64,000 nucleotides of DNA from Nocardia sp. XZ_19_385 (GCF_015355755.1 NZ_JACVEE010000002.1:1550001-1614000); one strand, 5' to 3'. Numbered from the stretch's first letter, positions 36,416-45,194 are shown. Notes: a model not told the origin generated them from the letters alone. Numbers and translations are program-made.

Positions 36416-36458
36416 CCCGTCGTCCCGGCGCAAGCGAACGGCACGCCGGGACGACGGG
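36416..36458 (-). terminator. Hairpin after fadE33, REP-like
   Basis: CCCGTCGTCCCGGCG at 36416-36430 pairs perfectly with CGCCGGGACGACGGG at 36444-36458. It starts 2 bp past the fadE33 stop, so it probably terminates the fadD3 operon. It shares the GTC-TCCCGGCG core with the element at 6471-6555. Confidence 0.75.
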
Positions 36459-36460
36459 AG

Positions 36461-37513
36461 CTACGCGGTGTGGGCGAGAGGCCTGCGCGGATTACCGAAA
36501 AGCTGTGCGTCCCCGTGGGCGCGCTTGAAGAACAGGTGCGCGTCGTGTTCCCAGGTGATGGCAATGCCGCCGTGCAACTGCACGGTTTCGGCGACGATCT
36601 GGGTGAACGCCTCCGAGCAGTGCAGGCGGGCGGCCCACACGTCTTCCGCGGCCGACGGGCTGTTCTCGGCGACGGCGACGGCCGCCGCCTGCGCGGCCGA
36701 CTTCGCCGACTCCAGCAGCACGTACATGTCGGCCATGCGGTGCTTGAGCGCCTGGAAGCTGCCGATGGCGCGGCCGAACTGGACCCGGGACTTGGTGTAT
36801 TCGACCGTCGTCTCCAAGCACTGTTCCATGGCACCGACCTGCTCGGCAGCGACTGCGGCCCAGGCGATTTCGCGCAGCCGCGCGATGATCGCGGCGGGCT
36901 CCGCGGTGCCGAGGCGCCGACCGGTCACACCGTCGAAGGTGATCTCGGCCAGTTTGCGCGTGGGATCCATGGTGGCAACCGCACGCCGGGTGACACCGAC
37001 GGCGTCGGCGGCGACCTCGAACAAACCGTCCGAGGTGACGACGATCAGTGTGTCGGCGTGTGTGCCGAGCACGTAATGGGCTGCCCCGCTCAGGGTCTCG
37101 CCAACGGCGTGGACGCCGAATTCGTCCCAGCCGTTCGCCCCGGCCCAGCACACGGTGATCGTCCGGCTGCCCTCCGCCACGCCCGGCAGCAGCCGGGCGC
37201 ACGCCTCGGTGTCACCGGAAAGCAGCACCGCTTGCGCGCCCAGCACGGCGGAACCGAGCATCGGCACATCGGCCAGGGTGCGGCCCAATTCGCCGACCAC
37301 CAACAGAGATTCGAGCAGCGAGGCCCCGATCCCGTCGTACTCCTCCGGAATCGCGAGCGCCGCAACGCCGATCTGCTCGCAGAGCCGCTGCCACAGCGCG
37401 GCGTCGTAACCGAGGTCGGACTCACTCCCGGCACGCACGGCGGCGCTGCCCGCGTGCTTGGTGAGCAGCGCGCGCACGGAGGCGGTGAATTCCTGGTGTT
37501 CCGCGCTGGTCAT
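36461..37513 (-). CDS. fadE33: Acyl-CoA dehydrogenase subunit FadE33
   Basis: A 350-residue acyl-CoA dehydrogenase subunit (Mtb FadE33 318). The C-terminal part is canonical: EYTKSRVQFGRAIGSFQALKHRMADMYV, then VQLHGGIAITWEHDAHLFFKR. The N-terminal half is divergent, as in heteromeric steroid FadE pairs. The ATG overlaps the fadE32 stop (ATGA). It belongs to the HIP branch and probably forms a mixed tetramer with FadE31 or FadE32 in dehydrogenating a late HIP-derived acyl-CoA such as MOODA-CoA. The 31/32/33 numbering follows gene order in Mtb. Confidence 0.78.
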   Translation of the reverse strand: MTSAEHQEFTASVRALLTKHAGSAAVRAGSESDLGYDAALWQRLCEQIGVAALAIPEEYDGIGASLLESLLVVGELGRTLADVPMLGSAVLGAQAVLLSGDTEACARLLPGVAEGSRTITVCWAGANGWDEFGVHAVGETLSGAAHYVLGTHADTLIVVTSDGLFEVAADAVGVTRRAVATMDPTRKLAEITFDGVTGRRLGTAEPAAIIARLREIAWAAVAAEQVGAMEQCLETTVEYTKSRVQFGRAIGSFQALKHRMADMYVLLESAKSAAQAAAVAVAENSPSAAEDVWAARLHCSEAFTQIVAETVQLHGGIAITWEHDAHLFFKRAHGDAQLFGNPRRPLAHTA

Positions 37514-38541
37514 GCTTCGCCTCGCAGGGCGCGGTCTTGGATCGCTTCGTCGCGTAGGGCGCGGGCGATTCGGGAGCGATGTAGGTCTGTTGTGCCCCAA
37601 GCGGATCGGAGGGCGGTTACCTTGGTCAGCCACAGCGATAGGTCGTATTCGGCGGTGTAGCCGATGGCACCGTGCACCTGCAGGGCCGCCCGCGCCGCCG
37701 CGTAAGCCGCGTCGCCACAGGTGATTATGGCGGCCGAGACGTCGCGACTGCGCGTGGACTCGCCCATGGTCAGTGCGGCTCGGAAGAGTAGCGGCTCGGC
37801 CAGATCCAAGGCAATCAGCACGTCGGCGAGCTTCTGCTTCACGGCCTGGAATTCACCGATCGGTTTGCCGAACTGCTTGCGCTGCTTGGCATATTCGGTG
37901 GCCTGGTGCAGCAGGGCACGGCCCGCGCCGAGCAGCTGGGCGGCGCAGGCGAGCGCACCGGTGTCGAAAGCGACAGCGGCCGCGTCGACCACCGTCTCGC
38001 CCTCGGCCACCGGCTCGCCCGGGCTGACGGTGAACAACCGTCGTGCCGGGTCGACCGAACGTACGAGCGTCCGGTGCTCGGCTTGGCAGAGCTCGGCCCC
38101 GTCCACCACCAGCACGACCTCGGCCGTATCGGCGTCCAGGACGACGGGTTCCTGGTCCGGCGCGGCGAACGCGATGGTGCCGAGCGCGGTGCCCTCGGCG
38201 AACCCGGGCAGCCAGCGCTGGGCCAGTTCGGCATCCGGAAGTGCTTGCAGCAGTGCGGGAATCGCGCCAGCGGTCTCGACCAGCGGCCCGGGCACTCCGG
38301 CCCGGCCGAGCTCCAGGAATGCGACCACCAGGTCGATCGGCTCCGCGCCGACCCCGCCGTTGTCCTCGTCGATAGCGAGCCCGAGCACACCGGAGTTCGC
38401 GAGCTGACGGATCAGCGCACGTCCGGCGCGCGGATCACCGGCCGCCCAGGCGCGGATCGCGGCGGGTGTCTGCCCGGCGTCGAGCAGCTTGCGGACGCTG
38501 GTGCCGAAATCGAGTTGTTCCGGGCTGAGCGCGAACCTCAT
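37510..38541 (-). CDS. fadE32: Acyl-CoA dehydrogenase subunit FadE32
   Basis: A 343-residue acyl-CoA dehydrogenase subunit (Mtb FadE32 319). The start MRFALSPEQLDFGTSVRKLL is the usual N-terminal helix, and the C-terminal signature is EYAKQRKQFGKPIGEFQAVKQKLADV, then LQVHGAIGYTAEYDLSLWL. The central FAD-binding region is weak, consistent with a heteromeric partner. It overlaps fadE31 (ATGA at 38538-38541) and fadE33. In Mtb this gene is associated with the MOODA-CoA step of HIP degradation. Confidence 0.78.
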   Translation of the reverse strand: MRFALSPEQLDFGTSVRKLLDAGQTPAAIRAWAAGDPRAGRALIRQLANSGVLGLAIDEDNGGVGAEPIDLVVAFLELGRAGVPGPLVETAGAIPALLQALPDAELAQRWLPGFAEGTALGTIAFAAPDQEPVVLDADTAEVVLVVDGAELCQAEHRTLVRSVDPARRLFTVSPGEPVAEGETVVDAAAVAFDTGALACAAQLLGAGRALLHQATEYAKQRKQFGKPIGEFQAVKQKLADVLIALDLAEPLLFRAALTMGESTRSRDVSAAIITCGDAAYAAARAALQVHGAIGYTAEYDLSLWLTKVTALRSAWGTTDLHRSRIARALRDEAIQDRALRGEA

Positions 38542-39680
38542 CGGCTGCTCCCTCTCGGTAGTCCGAGCAGCCGCTCGGCGATGATATTGCGCTGAATCTC
38601 GTTGGTACCGGCGTAGATCGGGCCGGACAGCGAGAACAGGTAGCCGTCGGTCCAGGGCCCGGCCAGCTCGCCCGCGGAACCCAGGACGTCCAGGGCGGTC
38701 TCGTGCATGGCGATATCGAGCTCGGACCAGAAGACCTTGGTGATCGAGGATTCCGCGCCGAGCTTGCCCCCCTCGTTGAGCCGGGTGACGGTGCCGAAGG
38801 TGTGCAGCCGGTAGGCCTCGCTGCCGAGCCAGGCGTCCACCACCGCGTCCCGTTGCGCGGTATTGGTGCGATCCCCGGTTTCCAGCCACAGGTCGACCAG
38901 GCGCTGCGCGGTCGCGCTGAACCGGCCGGGGCTGCGCAGCGACAGGCCGCGCTCGTTGCTGGAGGTGCTCATGGCCACCCGCCAGCCCTCGTTCACCGCG
39001 CCGATCACGTCGCGATCGGGCACGAAGACGTCGTCGAGGAAGATCTCGGCGAACCCGGGCTCGCCGTCGAGCTGCGGGATCGGGCGTACCGAGACGCCGT
39101 CGGCGTTCAACGGGAACATCACATAGGTGAGGCCGCGGTGCCGTTCGGCTTCCGGATCGCTGCGGAAGAGCCCGAAGGCCCAGTCCGCGAACGCCGCCCG
39201 CGAACTCCAGGTCTTCTGCCCGCTGAGCAGCCAGCCGCCGTCGGTGCGCCGCGCGGTGGAGCGGATGCCGGCCAGATCGCTGCCCGCTTCGGGCTCGGAC
39301 CAGGCTTGCGCCCAGATGTCGTCACCGCGCGCCATCCGCGGCATGATGCGTTCCAGCTGCTCGGGAGTGCCGTGCTCGAAAAGCGTCGGCGCGAGCAGGA
39401 AGATGCCGTTCTGGCTGACCCGCCCGGGCGCGCCCGCGGCGTAGTACTCCTGCTCGAACAGCACCCATTCCAGCAGCGAGGCGCTACGGCCGCCGTACTT
39501 CTCTTCCCAGGACACCACGGACAGGCGCGCGTCGGCGAGAGTGCGTTCCCAGTCGCGGTGCGCTTCGAACCCGGCCTTGGTGTCCATCGAAGCCAAAGGG
39601 GTAGACGGCTTGTTGGCGGCCAGGAAATCCCGTACTTCCCGCTGGAATTCCTGGGTCGCCTGGTCGAAATCCAGATCCAC
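38538..39680 (-). CDS. fadE31: Acyl-CoA dehydrogenase FadE31
   Basis: A 380-residue canonical acyl-CoA dehydrogenase (Mtb FadE31 377), starting at GTG 39680 directly after the stop of the upstream enoyl-CoA hydratase gene. AWSEPEAGSDLAGIRSTARR, LSGQKTWSS, and a C-terminal PIYAGTNEIQRNIIAERLLGLPR are clear FAD and substrate motifs. It is the full-length member of the FadE31-32-33 trio, supplying the complete FAD site for a heteromer. HIP branch, KstR2-type promoter upstream of fadD3. Confidence 0.82.
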   Translation of the reverse strand: MDLDFDQATQEFQREVRDFLAANKPSTPLASMDTKAGFEAHRDWERTLADARLSVVSWEEKYGGRSASLLEWVLFEQEYYAAGAPGRVSQNGIFLLAPTLFEHGTPEQLERIMPRMARGDDIWAQAWSEPEAGSDLAGIRSTARRTDGGWLLSGQKTWSSRAAFADWAFGLFRSDPEAERHRGLTYVMFPLNADGVSVRPIPQLDGEPGFAEIFLDDVFVPDRDVIGAVNEGWRVAMSTSSNERGLSLRSPGRFSATAQRLVDLWLETGDRTNTAQRDAVVDAWLGSEAYRLHTFGTVTRLNEGGKLGAESSITKVFWSELDIAMHETALDVLGSAGELAGPWTDGYLFSLSGPIYAGTNEIQRNIIAERLLGLPRGSSR

Positions 39681-40553
39681 TTACGTTGTCCCGTTCTGCG
39701 TTGCGGTGGCCTTCATCGACTTGGCGTTCATCCCGCCCAGCGAATCGGCGCCGACCTCGGCGTTGTGCGCGTGCGCGAAGTGATGCAGACCGAACACCGA
39801 GTCCATGCCGTTGCGCATGCCCATCAGGTCTTCGGCCTGGTTCACGGCTTTCTTGGTCAGCGCCAATCCGAATTGCGGCATGGCAGAAATCTTTTCGGCC
39901 AGTGCCAGCGTCTCGGCCTCGAGTTCGGCGCGCGGCACGACGCGGTTGACCATGCCCCACTCCTTGGCTTGCGCGGCATCGAACCGGTCGCCGGTGAACA
40001 GGAATTCCTTGGCCGCACGCGGGCCCATCACCCACGGATGCGCGAAGTACTCGACACCCGGAATACCCATCCGGACAACGGGATCGGAGAAGAACGCGTC
40101 GTCGGAGGCGATGATCAGATCGCACACCCAGGCCAGCATCAGCCCGCCCGCGATGCACGCGCCCTGCACCATCGCGATGGTCGGCTTCGGAATCTCGCGC
40201 CAGCGCCGGCACATACCGAGGTACACCTCGGTCTCGCGCGCGAAACGCTGGTCGCCGCCGGCCTTGTCGGTGTGGTCCCACCACAGCGCCGCCTTGTTCG
40301 GGTACCGCACATGGTGATCGCGGCCCGGCGTGCCGATGTCGTGGCCCGCGCTGAAGTGTTTCCCGTTGCCCGCCAGCACGATTACGCCGACCTCCGGGTC
40401 TTCGACGGCGCGCTCGAAAGCCGCGTCCAGGGCGTAGGTCATCACCGAGTTCTGGGCATTGCGATAGTCCGGCCGGTTCAGCGTGACGATCGCGACCCGC
40501 CCCCGGACCTCATAGGTGACGACCTCGCCCTCGTCGGGAACACCGTCCGTCAT
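39681..40553 (-). CDS. Enoyl-CoA hydratase/isomerase family protein in the fadD3 operon
   Basis: A 290-residue crotonase. GNGKHFSAGHDIGTP (oxyanion-hole region) and ACIAGGLMLAWVCDLIIASDDAFFSDPVVRMGIPG are typical. It is coupled on both sides: ATGA overlap with fadD3, no gap to fadE31. In the Mtb gene order I recall, fadD3 is followed directly by fadE31, so this is an extra member here. It may hydrate the enoyl-CoA made by FadE31-33 in the last beta-oxidation turn of HIP. It is longer than a minimal crotonase (about 260). Confidence 0.8.
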   Translation of the reverse strand: MTDGVPDEGEVVTYEVRGRVAIVTLNRPDYRNAQNSVMTYALDAAFERAVEDPEVGVIVLAGNGKHFSAGHDIGTPGRDHHVRYPNKAALWWDHTDKAGGDQRFARETEVYLGMCRRWREIPKPTIAMVQGACIAGGLMLAWVCDLIIASDDAFFSDPVVRMGIPGVEYFAHPWVMGPRAAKEFLFTGDRFDAAQAKEWGMVNRVVPRAELEAETLALAEKISAMPQFGLALTKKAVNQAEDLMGMRNGMDSVFGLHHFAHAHNAEVGADSLGGMNAKSMKATATQNGTT

Positions 40554-42118
40554 TTGATCTCCTCACGTAACTGCCGCTTGAGCACTTTCCCGGCGGCGCT
40601 ATAGGGCAACTGGTCCCGGAATTCGATGAACCGCGGCACCTTGAAATTGGCGAGCACGGTGGCGGCGTGGGCGCGCACCTGTTCTTCGGTCAGCGCGGCA
40701 CCCTGCTTGCGCACCACATACGCCTTGCCGACCTCACCCATCCGGGTGTCGGGCACGCCGATGACCGCGGATTCGGCGACACCGTCGAGCCGCGCCAGCG
40801 CCTGTTCGACCTCGGCCGGGTACACGTTGAACCCGCCCGAGATGTACATGTCCTTGAGCCGGTCGGTGATCTTGAGATATCCGCGCTCGTCGAGCGTGCC
40901 GATATCGCCGGTGTGCAGCCAGCCCTCGGAATCGATGGTCTCCGCGGTGCTTTCGGGATCGTCGAGGTAACCGAGCATCACGTTCGGCCCGCGCAGCAGT
41001 ACTTCACCGCCGTCACTGAGCCGCAGTTCGAAATCGGCGATCGGCCGTCCGCAGGTGTTCGCGATGGTCTCGGCATCGTCGTCGGCGCGGCACATGGTCC
41101 CGAACCCGGCGGCCTCGGAAAGGCCGTAACCCGTGATGACGACATCGAATCGGAGCTCCGAGCGCATCCGCTCGACCAGCACCACCGGCACCGTCGCGGC
41201 GCCGGTGACCGCCACCCGCAGGGTGCTCAGATCGAACTTGTCCCGGTCCGGGAAGTCCAGAATCGTCTGATAGATCGTCGGCGGCCCGGGCAGCACGGTG
41301 ATCTTTTCCTCGCTGACCAGCCGCATCGTCTGCGGTACATCGAAAGTCACCTGCGGGACGATCGTCGCCCCGCTCACCAGGCACGCCAGCATGCCTGCCT
41401 TGTAACCGAAGTTATGGAAGAACGGGCTGACCACGAGATAGCGATCGTCCGCATTCAACGTGGTGCACTCGGCCCAGGCGCGGACCACCGACAGCGCCTG
41501 CCGGTGCGCGACCAGCGTGCCCTTGCTGCGCCCGGTGGTGCCGGAGGTGAAGAGGATGTCGGACAGATCGTCGGGACCGACGGCCTCGGCCCGCTGCTGC
41601 GCATCGGCCACGGATACCGCCGATGCGATGTCCGCCAGATCCGAGAAGTTCAAGGTGTGCGCGTCGGTCGGCACCGAAGTTTCGGGCTCGACCGGGATCA
41701 CGACGACTGTCTCGATGGTCAAAGCCGGGGCTGCCGCGCGCAATTCGGCCAGCCGATCCCGGCCGAGGAACGTGCCCGCGATGAACAGCGCTTTCGCCTG
41801 CACCCGTTCCAGCACATCGGCGGCCTCGTCGGCCACATACCGGGTGTTCAGCGGGACCAAAGCTGCGCCCGCGTAGTGCGCGCCGAGCGCCGCCACCACC
41901 CAGTGCTGGGTATTAGGGGCCCACATGGCGATGCGGTCGCCGGGCTGTACCCCGCGCGCGATCAGGGCGCGCGCCACCTCCTGGACCGCGCCGAGCAGCT
42001 GGTTCCAATCCAGCCGGACCGCGCCGTCGGCGAGGGCGGGTGCGTCGCCATATATCCGCGCGGCGTCGTGCAGTGCCATCGGTGTCGTCTGTGCAGGGGT
42101 TGTCACGGTTGTCCTCAC
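40550..42118 (-). CDS. fadD3: HIP-CoA ligase FadD3
   Basis: A 522-residue acyl-adenylate-forming ligase. The P-loop TSGTTGRSKG is at residues 191-200; GYGLSEAAGFGTM, the hinge RLKDMYISGGFNVYPAEVE and C-terminal PYSAAGKVLKRQL (catalytic Lys) follow. PNTQHWVVAALGAHYAGAA...VPLNTRY closely resembles Mtb FadD3. It activates 3a-alpha-H-4-alpha(3'-propanoate)-7a-beta-methylhexahydro-1,5-indanedione (HIP) with ATP and CoA, committing rings C and D to degradation. The start is GTG at 42118; ATG at 42079 is an alternative. It leads a five-gene operon. Confidence 0.9.
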   Translation of the reverse strand: MRTTVTTPAQTTPMALHDAARIYGDAPALADGAVRLDWNQLLGAVQEVARALIARGVQPGDRIAMWAPNTQHWVVAALGAHYAGAALVPLNTRYVADEAADVLERVQAKALFIAGTFLGRDRLAELRAAAPALTIETVVVIPVEPETSVPTDAHTLNFSDLADIASAVSVADAQQRAEAVGPDDLSDILFTSGTTGRSKGTLVAHRQALSVVRAWAECTTLNADDRYLVVSPFFHNFGYKAGMLACLVSGATIVPQVTFDVPQTMRLVSEEKITVLPGPPTIYQTILDFPDRDKFDLSTLRVAVTGAATVPVVLVERMRSELRFDVVITGYGLSEAAGFGTMCRADDDAETIANTCGRPIADFELRLSDGGEVLLRGPNVMLGYLDDPESTAETIDSEGWLHTGDIGTLDERGYLKITDRLKDMYISGGFNVYPAEVEQALARLDGVAESAVIGVPDTRMGEVGKAYVVRKQGAALTEEQVRAHAATVLANFKVPRFIEFRDQLPYSAAGKVLKRQLREEIK

Positions 42119-42148
42119 CGTCCGCTGGGCCGTTCCGCCTAGAGGCTA

Positions 42149-42166
42149 ACAAAGCAAGTGCTTGGT
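42149..42166. promoter_or_regulatory. KstR2 operator between fadD3 and fadE30
   Basis: ACAAAGCAAGTGCTTGGT, with the inner AAGCA-AG-TGCTT palindrome. It aligns base for base with the sites at 45195 and 53052. Its 3' 14 bases, AGCAAGTGCTTGGT, also fit the 14-bp KstR2 consensus as I remember it (AnCAAGnnCTTGnT). It serves two divergent HIP operons. Confidence 0.8.
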
Positions 42167-42182
42167 AGGTTATCCTACCGTC

Positions 42183-43373
42183 GTGGTTGCGATCCAGACC
42201 TCAGATTCCAGTACCGCCGCACAGGATGCGGCCTTTTCCGCTGAAGTGCGGGAGTGGCTGGACGAGAACCTCAATGGCGAATTCCGCGAGTTGTGCGGTC
42301 TCGGCGGCCCCGGCCGCGAGCACGAGGCGCACGATGAGCGCCTGGCCTGGGACCGGCACCTGGCCGCGGCGGGGTGGACCTGCCTGGGCTGGCCGAAGGA
42401 GTACGGGGGCCGCGAGGCCACCGTCGCCCAGCAGGTGATCTTCCACGAGGAATACGCCAAGGCCAATGCGCCCGCCCGGGTTTCGCACGTCGGTGAGGAA
42501 CTGCTCGGGCCCACGTTGCTGGCCTTCGGCACCCAGGCGCAGAAGGACCGCTTCCTGCCCGGCGTGCGCAACGTCAGCGAGCTGTGGTGCCAGGGCTACT
42601 CCGAACCCGGCGCCGGCTCGGACCTGGCCGCGGTCAGCACCTCGGCGCACCTGGACGGCGACGAGTGGTCCATCAACGGCCAGAAGATCTGGACCTCGCT
42701 GGCGCATGTCGCGGACTGGTGCTTCGTCATCGCCCGCACCGAGAAGGGATCGGTCCGCCACAAGGGCCTGTCCTACCTGCTGGTTCCGATGAATCAGCCG
42801 GGCATCGAGGTGCGCCCGATCATCCAGCTCACCGGGACCTCGGAGTTCAACGAGGTCTTCTTCGACAATGCCCGCGCCGCCGCCGATCTCGTGGTCGGCG
42901 AACCCGGCGAAGGCTGGCGCATCGCGATGGGCACGCTGGCTTTCGAGCGCGGCGTCTCCACCCTCGGCCAGCAGATCCGCTTCGCGCGGGAGCTCGCCGA
43001 TATCGAGGCGCTGGCCCGGCGCACCGGGGCGGCCGAGGACCCGCTGATCGCGGACCGGATCGACCGGGCGTGGGTCGGCCTGCGGGTGATGCGCGCCCAC
43101 GCCATGCGCACCATGGCGACCGCCGCAGTGGACGACAGCGGGCAGGCCTCGGTGTCGAAACTGCTGTGGGCCAACTGGCATCGCGGCCTCGGCGAACTCG
43201 CCATGGCGGTGCTCGGGCCCAAGGGCCTGATCGCCGACGACAACGACGATTTGAACGAATGGCAGCGCATGTATTTGTTCACCCGTGCGGACACGATTTA
43301 CGGCGGGTCGAACGAGGTACAGCGCAATATCATTTCCGAGCGGGTGCTCGGACTTCCTCGAGAGGCTCGCTAA
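42183..43373 (+). CDS. fadE30: Acyl-CoA dehydrogenase FadE30
   Basis: A 396-residue acyl-CoA dehydrogenase (Mtb 385): GYSEPGAGSDLAAVSTSA, INGQKIWTSLAHVADWCF, and TIYGGSNEVQRNIISERVLGLPR. In the HIP branch it is the first dehydrogenase, acting on 5-OH-HIP-CoA. GTG at 42183 starts 16 bp after the KstR2 box with no ribosome binding site, so the mRNA may be leaderless; a TTG at 42162 lies inside the operator and is rejected. A GGTAGG-TTAT-CCTACC hairpin (42164-42179) sits between operator and start. ipdF follows without a gap. Confidence 0.88.
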   Translation: MVAIQTSDSSTAAQDAAFSAEVREWLDENLNGEFRELCGLGGPGREHEAHDERLAWDRHLAAAGWTCLGWPKEYGGREATVAQQVIFHEEYAKANAPARVSHVGEELLGPTLLAFGTQAQKDRFLPGVRNVSELWCQGYSEPGAGSDLAAVSTSAHLDGDEWSINGQKIWTSLAHVADWCFVIARTEKGSVRHKGLSYLLVPMNQPGIEVRPIIQLTGTSEFNEVFFDNARAAADLVVGEPGEGWRIAMGTLAFERGVSTLGQQIRFARELADIEALARRTGAAEDPLIADRIDRAWVGLRVMRAHAMRTMATAAVDDSGQASVSKLLWANWHRGLGELAMAVLGPKGLIADDNDDLNEWQRMYLFTRADTIYGGSNEVQRNIISERVLGLPREAR

Positions 43374-44168
43374 ATGCCCGATCTTTCTGTTGCGCCGCAG
43401 CCGGTTTCCGGTCATGGGCTGCTCACCGGACGCACCGCTGTCATCACCGCCGCCGCCGGCACCGGTATCGGATCGGCCACCGCGCGCAGGCTGCTCGCCG
43501 AAGGCGCGGATGTCGTGGTCTCGGACTGGCACGAAAGACGGCTCGCCGAAACCGAAGTCGAACTCAAGGGCGAATTCCCGGACCGCCGGGTGGCGGCCAT
43601 CGCGTGTGACGTGCAGAGCACCGAGCAGGTGAACGCGCTGGTGCGCGGGGCCGCCCAGGCGCTGGGCCGGGTCGACATCATGGTCAACAACGCCGGGCTC
43701 GGCGGCGAGACCCCCGTCGTCGACATGACCGATGAGCAGTGGGACCGCGTCCTCGACATCACCCTCAACGGCACCTTCCGTTGCACCCGAGCCGCTTTGG
43801 GATACTTCCGCGAGGCCGGGCACGGCGGTGTGATCGTGAACAACGCGAGTGTGCTCGGCTGGCGTGCGCAATACGGTCAAGCCCACTATGCGGCCGCCAA
43901 GGCCGGTGTGATGGCGCTGACCCGGTGCAGTGCCGTGGAAGCCGCCGAATTGGGTGTGCGGATCAACGCTGTTTCACCGAGCATCGCTCGCCATGCGTTC
44001 CTCGACAAGGTGAGTTCCACCGAACTGCTGGACACGCTGTCCGAGCGTGAGGCCTTCGGCCGGGCCGCCGAACCGTGGGAGGTGGCGGCCACCATCGCCA
44101 TGCTCGCCAGCGATTACACGACTTATCTGACCGGTGAAGTGGTGTCGATCAGTAGTCAGCGCGCCTGA
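43374..44168 (+). CDS. ipdF: Short-chain dehydrogenase IpdF
   Basis: A 264-residue SDR (Mtb Rv3559c 262) starting at the base after the fadE30 stop. The nucleotide motif reads TAAAGTGIG (residues 25-33), with Ala at the position of the first Gly of the usual TGxxxGIG. NNAG and the catalytic Tyr-x3-Lys (HYAAAK) are present. It acts on the C5 hydroxyl/keto group of HIP-CoA derivatives. The partner order fadE30-ipdF is conserved with Mtb. Confidence 0.85.
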   Translation: MPDLSVAPQPVSGHGLLTGRTAVITAAAGTGIGSATARRLLAEGADVVVSDWHERRLAETEVELKGEFPDRRVAAIACDVQSTEQVNALVRGAAQALGRVDIMVNNAGLGGETPVVDMTDEQWDRVLDITLNGTFRCTRAALGYFREAGHGGVIVNNASVLGWRAQYGQAHYAAAKAGVMALTRCSAVEAAELGVRINAVSPSIARHAFLDKVSSTELLDTLSEREAFGRAAEPWEVAATIAMLASDYTTYLTGEVVSISSQRA

Positions 44169-44191
44169 TCTCATAGCGGTTGTTCGCGGGT

Positions 44192-44227
44192 CCGACCGCG
44201 CGGGGCGAGTGCGCTGTCCGCGGTCGG
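44192..44227 (+). terminator. Possible hairpin after ipdF
   Basis: CCGACCGCG at 44192-44200 pairs with CGCGGTCGG at 44219-44227 across an 18-nt loop, 23 bp after the ipdF stop. No T-tract follows. The rest of the 245-bp gap to the next gene shows nothing else clear. Confidence 0.45.
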
Positions 44228-44413
44228 CCCGTGCGCCTTCTGTCCGTCATCCAGGCGTCCCGCAACATTCCGGCGCAATAGTGCGAACGCCCATCTACAT
44301 CCGCTATTTGCGCTGCTTATAGGCACGCGCTCAGCTGAAAAACCATTGCGTGTCGATGCCTTTCGTGTGCCATGCTGGGGATGGTCGGATCCCGCAAACT
44401 CCCGTGAGGGGCG

Positions 44414-45151
44414 ATGGCTATGGGCCTGGATCGCCCACATGCCCGCGAACAACTGGAACTCGATTTGGTGCGCGAAGTCGTGCTGGCCAGGCGCAGACTG
44501 GACAGCATGGTCCTCGCCGCGCTGACTTTCGGCGCCGAACTCATGGACCACCGTTCCGAGCGGGCCACAGCTACCCGGGCCGCGCAGATACTCGAGCAGT
44601 ACGCGATCGATGAAGGCGAGGTCGCGCGCGATCCGCGCGGTGCGCTACGCGAGGACATGCAGCGAGATCACGAGCGCGCCAAGCGGATCGGACTCGAGCA
44701 TGCGCCCGGTGCCGGCTCCGAACAGGATCGGCGCCGGCAACGCCAAGCCGCGCTGATGCGTGAGGTGCGGGCCGATCTGCTCGAGGTGGTGCGCCGCTGC
44801 CGCCAGTTCCGTTTCGATCGGGTGGCTTTCGCCGACGAGATCGCGCAGGGATTGTGCGCTGCCACCGACAAATTGGTGATCGGTGCGGACATGGACACCT
44901 ATCACGCGTGGCAGCGCGGCATGATCCTCAAGCTGATCGAGGAACCCACGCCGGACGGACCGCCCCGCGTCATGGCGACAGTCGACGCGGGCCCTGGACG
45001 CGGGTCGCTGACGGTCGAATGGGACAGTCCGGAACGAAGATTGGCGCTGGTCGCCCGGCTGGCGCGAGCGGGGATTTCGCCGGTGGTCATCTGCGATCGG
45101 CTGCTGGCCGATCTGTCCGTTTCCTCGCCCCTACGCTACTCGTTCCGCTGA
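44414..45151 (+). CDS. Hypothetical protein between ipdF and kstR2
   Basis: A 245-residue soluble, highly charged and probably helical protein (REQLELDLVREVVLARRRLDSM; RRRQRQAALMREVRADLLEVVRRC). A second half resembles a small alpha/beta fold (GRGSLTVEWDSPERRLALVARLARAG). GAGGGG precedes the ATG. In Mtb this position holds PPE64, so it is lineage-specific in context. No family is recognised and it need not be sterol-related. Confidence 0.55.
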   Translation: MAMGLDRPHAREQLELDLVREVVLARRRLDSMVLAALTFGAELMDHRSERATATRAAQILEQYAIDEGEVARDPRGALREDMQRDHERAKRIGLEHAPGAGSEQDRRRQRQAALMREVRADLLEVVRRCRQFRFDRVAFADEIAQGLCAATDKLVIGADMDTYHAWQRGMILKLIEEPTPDGPPRVMATVDAGPGRGSLTVEWDSPERRLALVARLARAGISPVVICDRLLADLSVSSPLRYSFR

Positions 45152-45194
45152 GCACCCGCCCCGGCGAATATCGAGGTGACACGTACCGCCCTAG

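Noticed and set aside
38703..40604. 633-codon plus-strand open frame across fadE31 and the crotonase gene
   Set aside because: It spans two oppositely oriented coupled genes, and its translation is His/Arg-rich with no recognisable domain.
42201..43886. Long minus-strand open frame antisense to fadE30 and ipdF
   Set aside because: It lies entirely opposite two well-identified genes, has repetitive His/Arg/Gly-rich translation and no ribosome binding site; it results from high GC codon use.
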